This document shows, piece after piece, positions 50,838 to 59,998 of a stretch of DNA of 64,000 nt. Under the pieces are notes generated by a model, which worked only from the letters and a program-made list of their open reading frames with translations, was not told the DNA's origin and did not search any database. The position numbers and the translations under genes were made by a program. Source of the stretch: CAVUAT01 sp963739545 (GTDB lineage: Bacteria; Actinomycetota; Thermoleophilia; Solirubrobacterales; 70-9). Each line of letters opens with the position of its first letter. Position 1 is the stretch's first letter. The stretch lies in the NCBI GenBank assembly GCA_963739545.1, contig CAVUAT010000014.1:806001-870000 (forward strand), written 5' to 3'.

Positions 50838-52412
50838 GGGCCGCGAGCGTCCTCGTCGCGCTGCTCGGCCTCGAGCGCCTCGCGGGTCAGGCGGGGGCCG
50901 CGGCCACTCGGGTCCTTCCGCGCCTCCCCGGCCTTCGGGCGGAGCATCGCGATAGCGCTGGATCGCCTCGCGGATCGCGCTGGGCGACAGGTTGGCCGCG
51001 AGGGCCCGGCGCTCCTCCGCCCTGAGGAAGCCGGTCGCGTAGAGGAGCAGCGGATAGAGCATCCACAGGGCCGTGCGCGAGGCGAGACCGGCGATGCCGT
51101 CCGTCGGGAGCAACAGCTCCCCGACGGCGACGATGACCGCACCGGTCGCGAACAGCTGGGTCAGGCGCAGCCACTCGTAGGGCACCGGGAACAGCCGCTG
51201 GGTGAAGAAGTACATGAGCGCAAGCACGACGGCGTAGGAGGCGACCAGCGAGATGCCCGCGCCGACGATCCCGAACTCGGGAATGAGGAAGAGGTTGAGG
51301 CCGATGTTGGCGACGGTCCCGATCGCCGTCGCCGGGAAGTTGAACTCGGTGCGCCCGGTGCGGCCGAGAACGACGACCAGCACGAGGTAGAGCGCGTAGA
51401 GCATCACCCCCGTGGAGACCAGGCCTATCGCCTCGTAGGAGTCGAAGAACTCGGGCGCAGCCAGGGTGCGGACGATCCAGCGCGAGAGGAGCCAGATGCC
51501 GGTCACCGCGAAGGCGCAGACCGCGACGAACCAGGTGACGATCACGGCGTATGCGTTGCGCGCCTCGTCGTCGTCGCGGATCGAATATGCGAGCGGCGGC
51601 CACGCGAGCTGGAACCCCTTGACGAGCACGTTGACCGCCTGCGCGAACTTGACCGAGAGCGCGTAGAGGCCCGCGTCGCCGAGGCCCGCGAGCCGGACCA
51701 GAAGCAGCCGGTCGATGAAGTTGAGGGAGTAGAGCGAGAGCTCGGCCGGCATCGTCGGCAGGCCGAAGCGAGTCATACGGCGCAGCACACCGAAGTCCGG
51801 GACGAGCGCGAGGCGTCGGCGCTGGGCGATCAGCAGTCCGGCCAGGAAGAGCGCGCCGCTCAAGTACTGGCCGAGCAGCAAACCCTCGGCGCCCCTCTCC
51901 TCGATCACAACCAGCCAGACGGTGAGCGGGATCGTCACCAGTACGTTCGCGACCGTGAACACCAGGAAGGCCTTGGCGCGTTCGTCGAGGCGAAACAGGG
52001 CGAGCAGGAACTCGAACATCGTGAACACCCAGAGCCCGGCGATCGCGATCCGAACCAGCCCGGCGTCGGAGCGGTCGAGAACGAGCTGCGAGATCGGCTC
52101 GGCGAGCGGCATCAGCACCGCGAGGCCGATCGTGGTGGACCAGAAGAGCGACGCGAACCCGGTCGAGACGACCTTGGCGGGATCCTCGCCGCGCTCGTAG
52201 TAGAAACGCAGGAGCGCCTCGATCACGCCGAGCCGAATGACGATCGAGGTCGCGATCACGCCGGTGATCAGCACCTCGGCGGCGCCGTAGTCCGCCGGCG
52301 AGAGGTAGCGCGTGTAGAGCGGCAGCAGCGCGACCGCGATCAGCTTCGAGAGGACGCTCGACGCGGTGTATGCCGCTCCCGTGGTCGCCAGGCGGCGCAG
52401 GTAGCCGGTCAT
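50834..52412 (-). CDS. Polysaccharide flippase (Wzx/MATE-type), frameshift near C-terminus
   Basis: About 525 residues with 12-14 membrane helices. N-terminal TTGAAYTASSVLSKLIAVALLPLYTRYLSPADYGA is the classic Polysacc_synt signature; SGALFLAGLLIAQRRR and SLYSLNFIDRLLLVRLAGLGD follow. One extra base near 50945 shifts the last 40 residues; the corrected end is at 50834, while the uncorrected frame would run on through the convergent gene. It would flip the lipid-linked repeat unit outward. Confidence 0.92.
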
Positions 52413-52416
52413 GCGG

Positions 52417-53940
52417 TTAAGGAGTCTGGGGCCCGGAGCGGCTCGAACCCGTGACCGATGCGAGCGCGGCGCCGATCGCGAGAATCGCCCAGGTGAGTGG
52501 ATCGGTCAGGAAGGCCCCATAGCCGACCGTGTGGACGAGCATCGCGGCGAACGCCCCGGCGAGCGCGATCCTCGCCACGAGGCGCGCACCCGGTTCGGCG
52601 TCGGGGTCGCCGATGGCATCCGCGGGCGCACCGAGCCCCGGCGCGAAGCGCCGCATGCCGGCGAGCAGCGCCATGATCGCCGTCACCACCACCGCGGCAT
52701 AGGCGAGCAGGCCGAGCAGCCCCTGCTCTGCGGCGACGGTGACCGCCTCGTTGTGGGAGATCGTCGTCTTGTTCGGGTTCGCGTCCTCCTGCTCGATGAA
52801 CGCTTCCGAAAACGAGGCCGAGCCGTGGCCGGCGAGCGGCCGGGACTTGAAGAGGTCGAAGCCACCTTCGACCAGGGTGCTGCGGCCGCTCGAGATCTCC
52901 TCCGAGGAGTCCTCGGCCTCCGACGTCCCGCCGACGACGAGCACCGTGGCGAAGGCGACGACCAGGAGCACCGGCAGGCCGACCGCCGCCCAGGTCGCGC
53001 TGTAGCGCAGGCCGCAGAGCACCCCGACGCCGACCAGCAGGGCGATGAAGCTCGTCTGGGAGAGGCCGAACAGCAGGCCGACCGCGATCACGGCGAGCAC
53101 GACCGCGCCCTGGCCCACCCGGCGCGGCTCGCGAGCCCAGAGCACCACGGCGGCGACGATCACGGCGACCAGCGACAGGTAACGCCCGTAGATGTTGGGG
53201 TCCCAGAACAGCGAGTTGACCCGGAAGTAGAAGTGGAAGTCGTTGGAGAGCTCGAGGGCCGGGTTCCAAAAGATCTCGCCCGCGATGTACTGCCCGATGC
53301 CGACGACCGCGAACAGCAGCGCCTCGCCGACGACCACTGCGAGCGAGAGCCCGAGCAGGCGCGGCGTCCAGTCGGAGTCGGTGAGCATCACGAACATCGC
53401 CGCGAAGGGGACGAGGAAGAAGGCGACGTTCCGCGTCGCGAAGCCGATGTCGCCGGAGTACGCCGACTGGAGCGCGTAGAGCACCGTCGCCGCGGCGAGC
53501 GCGACCAGAAGCGGCCGCGGCTCGAGGCGCTCCCGATCGCCGCCCCGCTCGTATGCCGAGATCGCGGCCGCGAGCGCACCCGCGCCGATGACCACGTAGA
53601 GCGGCAGCAGCAGGTTCGCGTCCTCGCTGCCGACGCCGATCGGGACGCGGAAGGGCAGCGCCGCGACCAACAGCAGCGGCAGCGCCGCCGGGCGCCGGCG
53701 AAGGAGCAGGGCCAGCGCAACGACCACACCGACCGCGGCCAGCGTGGCTGCGGCGAGCGCGGCGGGGCGCTCTCGCAGGGACTCCAGCTCGTCCCAGGCC
53801 TCGCCGACGATCAGCACCAGCGCGATCACGAGGCCGGCGACCAACAGCGCCGCGCGCGGCCTGCGGCCCCGGACGAGCAGCGCCGCTGCGAGGGATGCCG
53901 TCGCCGCGATGCAGCCGGCGACCTCGAGCGCCTCGCTCAC
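52417..53940 (-). CDS. O-antigen ligase family protein
   Basis: 507 residues, about 12 TM helices, with the Wzy/WaaL pattern: a large outside loop containing FRVNSLFWDPNIYGRYL, SQTSFIALLVGV, and GHGSASFSEAF then ISHNEAVTVAAEQGLLGLLAY (the conserved His and Gly-rich pattern of ligases). It would polymerise or ligate the polysaccharide on the outer face. It starts three bases past the FlgD-like gene stop and precedes the flippase by four bases. Confidence 0.9.
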   Translation of the reverse strand: MSEALEVAGCIAATASLAAALLVRGRRPRAALLVAGLVIALVLIVGEAWDELESLRERPAALAAATLAAVGVVVALALLLRRRPAALPLLLVAALPFRVPIGVGSEDANLLLPLYVVIGAGALAAAISAYERGGDRERLEPRPLLVALAAATVLYALQSAYSGDIGFATRNVAFFLVPFAAMFVMLTDSDWTPRLLGLSLAVVVGEALLFAVVGIGQYIAGEIFWNPALELSNDFHFYFRVNSLFWDPNIYGRYLSLVAVIVAAVVLWAREPRRVGQGAVVLAVIAVGLLFGLSQTSFIALLVGVGVLCGLRYSATWAAVGLPVLLVVAFATVLVVGGTSEAEDSSEEISSGRSTLVEGGFDLFKSRPLAGHGSASFSEAFIEQEDANPNKTTISHNEAVTVAAEQGLLGLLAYAAVVVTAIMALLAGMRRFAPGLGAPADAIGDPDAEPGARLVARIALAGAFAAMLVHTVGYGAFLTDPLTWAILAIGAALASVTGSSRSGPQTP

Positions 53941-54368
53941 TGGGACTCCGTGGGTGGGCCGATGCGGATGCGCTCCCCCGAGACCCCGCTGCGATCGGCT
54001 TCGTTCAAGGTCACGCGCAGCCGGTAGATACCGGCGCCCACCGCCCTGCCCGCCTCGTCCGTCGCGTCCCAGTCGAAGCAGTGGGCGTTGACGTCGTCGC
54101 GCTCGCCGTCCCCATCGCCGTCGGACGGCCCGCCGATGAGCGGCTCGGCCTCGGCGAGGACCTTGACGACGTCTCGCGACCCGCTCTCGACGATCTCGAC
54201 GTCGACGACGTCGTCGCGGGGCATGCGGAAGCAGACGCGGTAGCCCCCGTTCTTGGTCTTGAAGCGGATCTCGCCGGCGATCGGCCCCTCCTTGCGCAGG
54301 CTCTGGGTAAGCGCCATCGCGCCCACCGTCCCGACGACCAGCGCCGCCACGCAGATCGCGGCAAGCAC
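53937..54368 (-). CDS. Membrane-anchored protein with FlgD Ig-like domain
   Basis: 143 residues: N-terminal helix (LAAICVAALVVGTVGAMAL), then a beta-sandwich with RFKTKNGGYRVCFRMPRDDVV, an Asp-rich acidic loop (DGDGDGERDD) and the FlgD_ig ending HCFDWDATDEAGRAVGAGIY. The Asp-rich loop resembles a calcium site. Start at GTG 54368 is probable. It overlaps the O-antigen ligase start by four bases. Possibly a surface accessory of the polysaccharide system. Confidence 0.75.
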   Translation of the reverse strand: MLAAICVAALVVGTVGAMALTQSLRKEGPIAGEIRFKTKNGGYRVCFRMPRDDVVDVEIVESGSRDVVKVLAEAEPLIGGPSDGDGDGERDDVNAHCFDWDATDEAGRAVGAGIYRLRVTLNEADRSGVSGERIRIGPPTESQ

Positions 54369-54391
54369 GGCGGGGTTGCGGAGTCGGCGGG

Positions 54392-55270
54392 TCAGTCGCC
54401 CAGCGTCGTCTCGGACGAGCTCGCGTCCGTCGTCGAGCTGTCGGCTGAGTCAGTGCTCGCCGATGAGCCCGGTGCCTTGTCCTCGCCGAGCACGACCGCG
54501 ACCTGGGCCCCCTCGGAGATGGTCCGCACCTCTTGGTCCATCGGCTCGCTGCCCTCGATGTCGACGACCGGTGCGACCTCGGGCGCGCAGTCCTGGCTGC
54601 CCTCGGCGAACATCACCGTGCTCACGTCGAACGGCGACTCGGTGTTCGAGACCGGCCCGACGTCGTAGCCCTTGGTCGTCAGGTCCTTCGCGAACCCGGC
54701 CGCGAGACCCGCCTCGGGCGTGCTGTTGAGCACTGCGACCTTGGTCTGGCCGGGCGGGCACGCGAGTGCCTGGCCGTTGTTCTTCTGGGTGTCTCCGGTG
54801 GAAGCGTCATCCCCGCCGAGCAGGCGGCTGGCGCCGAAGCCGATCCCGGCCAGCAGGATCAGGGCGCCGACGATCATCACGGCGGTCGAGGGAAGCGCGG
54901 GCAGGCGCCGATCGTCTCCGTCCTCGCGGCGGCGGGTCTCGAAGCGCTGGCGCCGCTCTGCGGCCTGGCGCGCGAGCTCGGCGCGGCGGAAGGCCTCGGC
55001 GTCGGTCGGTGCGGAGGCCGCGGCGGCGCGAGCGGCGGCCTTGGGCTGCTTCGGCGGCGGCTTGCCGCCCTCGGCCGCTTCCGCGCCTTCAGCGGCGGCC
55101 TCGACGTCCTCGGGGTGGGTCGGCATCGGGTCGCCCTCGACCAGGAACTCGGCGTTCTCGCGCAGGCGTCGCACATCTCGCGCCTGCGCGAAATAGAGGA
55201 GTGCGAGTACTGCCAACCCCAAGAAGGCAGCCAGCCCCGCGAATGCGCCTACTTCCTTGATCACTTCCAT
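54392..55270 (-). CDS. LytR C-terminal domain membrane protein
   Basis: 292 residues with two TM helices (about 12-28 and 131-152) and a charged Ala/Arg/Glu-rich cytoplasmic loop between them. The outside part is a LytR_C domain (KVAVLNSTPEAGLAAGFAKDL, TTKGYDVGPVSNTE, VVDIEGSEP) and an acidic Ser/Asp/Thr tail. LytR_C domains accompany LCP enzymes that attach polymers to the wall; the LCP catalytic domain is missing here. Lies between the ligase and the WbpM-like gene. Confidence 0.85.
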   Translation of the reverse strand: MEVIKEVGAFAGLAAFLGLAVLALLYFAQARDVRRLRENAEFLVEGDPMPTHPEDVEAAAEGAEAAEGGKPPPKQPKAAARAAAASAPTDAEAFRRAELARQAAERRQRFETRRREDGDDRRLPALPSTAVMIVGALILLAGIGFGASRLLGGDDASTGDTQKNNGQALACPPGQTKVAVLNSTPEAGLAAGFAKDLTTKGYDVGPVSNTESPFDVSTVMFAEGSQDCAPEVAPVVDIEGSEPMDQEVRTISEGAQVAVVLGEDKAPGSSASTDSADSSTTDASSSETTLGD

Positions 55271-55339
55271 AGGGCTTGCGGCGCGGGATGTTAGTTGGCG
55301 AGCATCGACAGCGGTTCTCGCCGGGCGGGGCGGGAGAGG

Positions 55340-57229
55340 CTAGGCGTCGAGGCTGACCTCGGCGGCGCGGCGGCGCTCGGTCACCAGATCGACGGTTGAT
55401 TCCGCCAGGTGGGCCTCGTCGCCCTCGCGAACCAGCTGCTCGAGCCTCGCGACGGCCCCCCGGACCCACTCGGGATCGAGCTGGGCGCGCCTGACCGCGC
55501 GCACGATCTTCTCCGCCGAGGTCGCCTGCGCGCGCTCGTCAGAGTTGAAGAGCTCCTCGTGGAGCTTCTCGCCCGGCCTGCGCCCGGTGAACTCGATCGC
55601 GATGTCGGTGTCGGGCTCAAGCCCGGCGAGGCGGATCATGTTGTGGGCGAGGTCGACGATCTTCACCGGCTCACCCATCTCGAGCACGAACACCTCGCCG
55701 GTGCCGGCGCCCAGGTCGCCGGCACGGATCACCAGCTGCACGGCCTCGGGGATCGTCATGAAGTAGCGGGTCATCTCGGCATCGGTGACCGTGATCGGCC
55801 CGCCGCGCTCGATCTGGCTGCGGAAGATCGGCACGACGCTTCCCGACGAAGCGAGGACGTTGCCGAAGCGGACGGTGATGAAGCGGGTGTGCGGGTGCTT
55901 GTGGCGTGCCGCCTCGACGATCCACTCCGCCATCGCCTTCGAGGCTCCCATGACCGTGCGCGGGTTGACGGCCTTGTCGGTCGAGATCAGCACGAAGCGC
56001 TCGCAGCCCGACGCAGCGGCGGTCTCGGCCGTGACCCTGGTCGCGATCGCGTTGTTGCGAACCGCCTCGAGGGGGTTCGCCTCCATCAGCGGCACGTGCT
56101 TGTAGGCGGCTGCGTGGAACACGATGTCGGGGTGGAAGCGCTGCATCACCTCGAGCATCCGGTCGGGCTCCTTGCAGTCGGCGAGCACGGACTCGACCCG
56201 GGTGAAGTGGCGCTCCTCGGTCATCTCGCGGTCGATGCGGAAGAGGTTGTCCTCGGCATGGTCGAGCATCACCACGAGCTTGGGGCCGACGCGCGCGATC
56301 TGGCGCACGAGCTCTGACCCGATCGAGCCGCCCGCGCCGGTGACGAGGATCACCTTGTCCTGAACGTACGCGCCGACGCGGTCGAGCTCCATGCGGATCG
56401 GCTCCCGGCCGAGCACGTCCTCGACCTGGACCTCGCGCAGCTGACGGTTGAGCTGGACTCCGCCTCGCAGCAGCTCGAACACGGTCGGCAGGGTGCGCAC
56501 CGTGATCTCGCGCTCGCGGCATGCCGCGACCACCCTCCCTCGCAGCTCGCCCGGCGCCGAGGGAATCGCGATCGTGACCTCGTCGGGGAGCGTCTCGTCG
56601 AGGATGCGGTCGATCTCGTCGGTCGTGCCGAGCACCCGGACGCCGTGCAGGCGCGAGCCCTGCATGCGCGGGTCGTCGTCGAGGTAGCCGATCGCCGTCG
56701 TCGCGAGGTTCGGATTGAGCTGAAGCTCGCGAACGACCATCTGGCCGCCGGAACCGGCTCCGACCACCAGCACCTGGCGCTCCTTTCCCGCGGCGCGGCG
56801 CCGCGCCGGGCGCTCCATCGCCATGCGTGTCAGCAGCCTGACCCCGCCGACCAACACGAGCGTCAGCAGGAAGTCCGTGACGACGACCGAGCGCGGGATC
56901 GGGTCCTCGAAGGGCTGGATCAGCAGGAAGGCGACGGCGAGGATCGCGCTCGATGCCGCGACCGCGCGCATGACGCCGAACAGGTCGGGCAGGCGGAAGT
57001 ACCGCCACCACTTCTCGTAGAGGCCGAACCCGCCGAAGACGACAAGCTTGCCGATGACCACGATCCCGATCGAGCCCCAGAGCATGTCGCGGTAGCGATC
57101 GGGCACGCCACCCTCGGTCTCGAGGAAGCGCAGGCGGAAGGCCATGTAGAACGCGAACGCCACGAGGACCGCGTCGACCGCGATCTGCAGCGCGCGATGC
57201 CTGTAGACGGGATGCCGAAATCTATGCAC
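55340..57229 (-). CDS. UDP-sugar 4,6-dehydratase, WbpM/CapD-like
   Basis: 629 residues. Four TM helices in the first 135 residues, a degenerate first Rossmann domain (VLVVGAGSGGQMVVRELQ), and a C-terminal SDR domain with ILVTGAGGSIGSELVRQI, DHAEDNLFRIDREM and the catalytic block STDKAVNPRTVMGASK. It would make UDP-4-keto-6-deoxy sugars for the exopolysaccharide. The 29-residue N-terminus (MHRFRHPVYRHRAL) is basic. Largest gene of the locus and probably first in the minus-strand unit. Confidence 0.93.
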   Translation of the reverse strand: MHRFRHPVYRHRALQIAVDAVLVAFAFYMAFRLRFLETEGGVPDRYRDMLWGSIGIVVIGKLVVFGGFGLYEKWWRYFRLPDLFGVMRAVAASSAILAVAFLLIQPFEDPIPRSVVVTDFLLTLVLVGGVRLLTRMAMERPARRRAAGKERQVLVVGAGSGGQMVVRELQLNPNLATTAIGYLDDDPRMQGSRLHGVRVLGTTDEIDRILDETLPDEVTIAIPSAPGELRGRVVAACREREITVRTLPTVFELLRGGVQLNRQLREVQVEDVLGREPIRMELDRVGAYVQDKVILVTGAGGSIGSELVRQIARVGPKLVVMLDHAEDNLFRIDREMTEERHFTRVESVLADCKEPDRMLEVMQRFHPDIVFHAAAYKHVPLMEANPLEAVRNNAIATRVTAETAAASGCERFVLISTDKAVNPRTVMGASKAMAEWIVEAARHKHPHTRFITVRFGNVLASSGSVVPIFRSQIERGGPITVTDAEMTRYFMTIPEAVQLVIRAGDLGAGTGEVFVLEMGEPVKIVDLAHNMIRLAGLEPDTDIAIEFTGRRPGEKLHEELFNSDERAQATSAEKIVRAVRRAQLDPEWVRGAVARLEQLVREGDEAHLAESTVDLVTERRRAAEVSLDA

Positions 57230-57298
57230 GCGGCTGGAGATTCTACGTCGAATCCCCGTTCATCTTGGAAACCTGCGTTCGCCTAGCATGCTGCGCTC

Positions 57299-57973
57299 GT
57301 GACTGACTTCATAGTTGACCCGCTCGTCGACTTCTGCGTCGACGTGATCGGGGAGATCGGCTATCTCGGCATCTTCCTGTTGATGCTCGTCGAGAGCGCG
57401 AACATCCCCATGCCCAGCGAGGCGACGATGCTGTTCGCCGGCTTCCAGGTCGAGGAGGGCGACCTGACGCTGCTCGGAATCACCGCCGCGGGCGTGCTCG
57501 GCAATGTCGTCGGCTCCTGGGCCGGCTACGCGATCGGCTACTACGGGCGCACCGGCATCCTCGAGAAGTACCCGATCTTCCACGTGAGCCCGAAGCAGAT
57601 GGCCCGCGTCGAGGACTGGTTCGAGCGTTACGGCGCCGCCACCGTCTTCTTCACCAGGATGCTGCCGATCGTCCGCACCTTCATCTCCACTCCGGCCGGC
57701 GCCGCGCACATGAACCTCGCGAAGTTCACCATCTACACCGCCGCAGGCTGCATCCCCTGGGTACTGCTGCTCGGCTTCATCGGCGTCAAGGTCGGCGAGA
57801 ACTGGGAGGAGTGGCGCGACAAGCTCCACTACTTCGACTACGTCGTCGTGGTGGGACTGGTCGGACTCGCCGTGTACGCCTTCGTCAAGTGGCGCCGCGG
57901 CGGCGGCTCGGGTCCCTCCTCCGAGCGGGACGAGGCGACCGCCGGCGACGCGGCGACCGTGACCGAGGGCTGA
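57299..57973 (+). CDS. DedA family membrane protein
   Basis: 224 residues, SNARE-associated/DedA fold with five or six TM helices: GYLGIFLLMLVESANIPMPSEATML, GNVVGSWAGYAIGYYGR, RYGAATVFFTRMLPIVRTF (conserved FxxRxxPxxR pattern) and AAGCIPWVLLLGFIGVKVG. DedA proteins have been linked to undecaprenyl phosphate flipping. It pairs with the UppP gene seven bases downstream, which fits carrier-lipid recycling. GTG start at 57299. Confidence 0.92.
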   Translation: MTDFIVDPLVDFCVDVIGEIGYLGIFLLMLVESANIPMPSEATMLFAGFQVEEGDLTLLGITAAGVLGNVVGSWAGYAIGYYGRTGILEKYPIFHVSPKQMARVEDWFERYGAATVFFTRMLPIVRTFISTPAGAAHMNLAKFTIYTAAGCIPWVLLLGFIGVKVGENWEEWRDKLHYFDYVVVVGLVGLAVYAFVKWRRGGGSGPSSERDEATAGDAATVTEG

Positions 57974-57979
57974 GCCACG

Positions 57980-58924
57980 GTGCCCGCGGACGAGGGCTCC
58001 CCACCGATCCCGCCCGCGCGCGCTATCGCGCTGGGAGTGGTGCAGGGCCCCGCCGAGCTGCTGCCGATCTCGAGCTCGGCCCACCTTTCGCTGATCCCCT
58101 GGCTCGCCGCCTGGGACTGGGAGAGCCACGACGCCGAGCTCCGAAAGAGCTTCGAGATCGCGCTGCACGCCGGGGCAGCCGCGGCGCTGCTGGTCGGCCA
58201 GCGGCGGGTGATCGCGGATGAGTTGAAGAGCTTCGACCGGCGCAAGGGCGCGGTGATCGCGCTCTCGTTCCTGCCGCCGGTGACGATCGGCGTCATCTTC
58301 GAGCGCCAGATCGAGGAGCGCCTCGGAGGGCCGGCGCCGACGGCGATCGGGCTGCTCATCGGCGCCGCGGCGATGGCGCTCGCCGACCGCGGGCCGCAGC
58401 TTCGAAACCGCTCCCGCGCCGGCGCCGCCGACGGGCTCGCGCTCGGGATCGCCCAGGCCGCCGCCCTGGCTCCGGGGGTGTCGCGAAACGGCGCCACGCT
58501 CACCGCCGCGCGCTGGCGCGGGTTCACCCGCCGGCACGCGAACATGCTCTCGCGCACCGTGGCCCTCCCTGTGATCGTCGGCGCAGCCGCGCTCAAGGCT
58601 TCGCGCCTTCGCAAGCGCGGACTCCCGCCCGAGCACCGTCCCGCCTTCGTCGCCGGGACGGCGACCTCGTTCGCTTCCACCCTCGCCTCGCAGGCGCTGA
58701 TCGGGCTCGTCGAGCGCGACAGCGCGCTGTGGCCGTACTCGGCCTATCGCGCAGGCCTCGCCGCTGTGGTGCTGGCGACGCTCGAGCGGCGGCGGCGCAC
58801 CGAGCGCGAGCTGGTCGCGCGGACCGTCGTCGCCGGCAACGGCAAGCCGAGCCCGGAGGCCGGCGCCAGCGCAGCCCGCGCGGCCGAGAAGGTGGCCCGC
58901 TCCCAGGAAGGGGAAGGGATCTGA
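57980..58924 (+). CDS. uppP: Undecaprenyl-diphosphatase UppP (BacA)
   Basis: Removes one phosphate from undecaprenyl diphosphate on the outer face. Multi-helix protein of 314 residues. The two signature loops are changed but present: GPAELLPISSSAHLSLIPW (usual EFLPISSTGHL) with Glu 26, and PGVSRNGATL (usual PGxSRSGxT). The Arg of the second loop is retained. GTG start at 57980. Its C-terminal 40 residues are charged and longer than usual. Seven bases after DedA; purM follows. Confidence 0.93.
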   Translation: MPADEGSPPIPPARAIALGVVQGPAELLPISSSAHLSLIPWLAAWDWESHDAELRKSFEIALHAGAAAALLVGQRRVIADELKSFDRRKGAVIALSFLPPVTIGVIFERQIEERLGGPAPTAIGLLIGAAAMALADRGPQLRNRSRAGAADGLALGIAQAAALAPGVSRNGATLTAARWRGFTRRHANMLSRTVALPVIVGAAALKASRLRKRGLPPEHRPAFVAGTATSFASTLASQALIGLVERDSALWPYSAYRAGLAAVVLATLERRRRTERELVARTVVAGNGKPSPEAGASAARAAEKVARSQEGEGI

Positions 58925-58978
58925 TGGGCCCCACCGGGTCCTCATCAGACGACGCCCGTCCCGGGGGGAGGTTGCTCG

Positions 58979-59980
58979 ATGAGTGACGACGCCTACGCTC
59001 GCGCCGGCGTCAGCCAGGGCGAGGCCGACGACGCGGTCGGAGCGCTGGTGGCAGCCCTGGCGGCCAGCGCCCCCTCTGAGAGCCGTCAGGTGCTCGCGAG
59101 CGGCCACTACGCGAACGTGATCCGCCTCGGGGTCGAGACGGGGATCGCGATCACCACCGACGGCGTCGGCACGAAGCTCGCGATCGCCGAGCAGCTCGGG
59201 CGCTGGGACACGGTCGGGATCGACTGCGTCGCCATGAACGTCAACGATGTGATCTGCGTCGGTGCGGAGCCGCTCGCGATGGTCGACTACCTCGCGGTCG
59301 AGAAGGCGGACGCCGCGATCGCCGGGCAGATCGGCGTCGGCCTCGCTCGCGGAGCCGAGCTCGCGGGCATCGAGATCGTGGGTGGCGAGCTCGCCCAGCT
59401 CGGCGAGCTGATCCGCGGCCTCGACCTCGCCGGCGCCTGCATCGGCGTCGTGGACCTCGACCAGATGATCACCGGGACCAAGATCGAGCCCGGCGATTCG
59501 GTGATCGGGCTTCCCTCGTCCGGGCTGCACTCCAACGGCTACACGCTCGCGCGCAAGGCACTGGGCTCGATCGGCCTCGACGACGAGCGCCTCGGCCGGC
59601 CGCTCGGCGACGTGCTGCTGGAGCCGACCGAGATCTACGTGAAGGCCGTGATGGATCTGATCCGCTCGAAGGTCGACGTGCGCGGGCTCGCCCACCTGAC
59701 CTCGGGCGGGCTCGACAACCTGCTCCGACTCGAGAACCCCGGCGTCGGCTACAGGATCGACTCCCCCCTGCCGGTACCGCCGGTGTTCGAATTGATCGCC
59801 GAGCTCGGGGAAGTCGGCGACGAGGAGATGCACGAGGTCTTCAACATGGGCTGCGGCTTCTGCTGCGTCGTCGACCATCGTCACGAGGAGGAGGCGATCG
59901 AGGTGCTGCGCTCGCACCACGCCGGCGCCGCTCGGATCGGCGAGGTGACCGCCGACGCCGGTCATGTGATTCGGGCGTGA
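58979..59980 (+). CDS. purM: Phosphoribosylformylglycinamidine cyclo-ligase PurM
   Basis: Fifth step of purine synthesis, AIR formation. ATP-dependent AIRS/FGAR family: ITTDGVGTKLAIAEQLGRW, VAMNVNDVICVGAEPLAMVDYL, GIEIVGGELAQLGEL, IGLPSSGLHSNGYTLAR, DVLLEPTEIYVKAV and AHLTSGGLDNLLR. 333 residues, normal. ATG 58979. It sits inside the polysaccharide locus, away from purF/N/H at 1.5-6.7 kb. Confidence 0.97.
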   Translation: MSDDAYARAGVSQGEADDAVGALVAALAASAPSESRQVLASGHYANVIRLGVETGIAITTDGVGTKLAIAEQLGRWDTVGIDCVAMNVNDVICVGAEPLAMVDYLAVEKADAAIAGQIGVGLARGAELAGIEIVGGELAQLGELIRGLDLAGACIGVVDLDQMITGTKIEPGDSVIGLPSSGLHSNGYTLARKALGSIGLDDERLGRPLGDVLLEPTEIYVKAVMDLIRSKVDVRGLAHLTSGGLDNLLRLENPGVGYRIDSPLPVPPVFELIAELGEVGDEEMHEVFNMGCGFCCVVDHRHEEEAIEVLRSHHAGAARIGEVTADAGHVIRA

Positions 59981-59998
59981 GGCGTCAGGGAGTGAGAG

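Noticed and set aside
57260..59965. A 901-codon open frame on the minus strand, opposite DedA, UppP and purM
   Set aside because: It is antisense to three well-supported genes, has an Asp/Arg/Gly-rich, motif-free translation and is the shadow expected in very high GC DNA.
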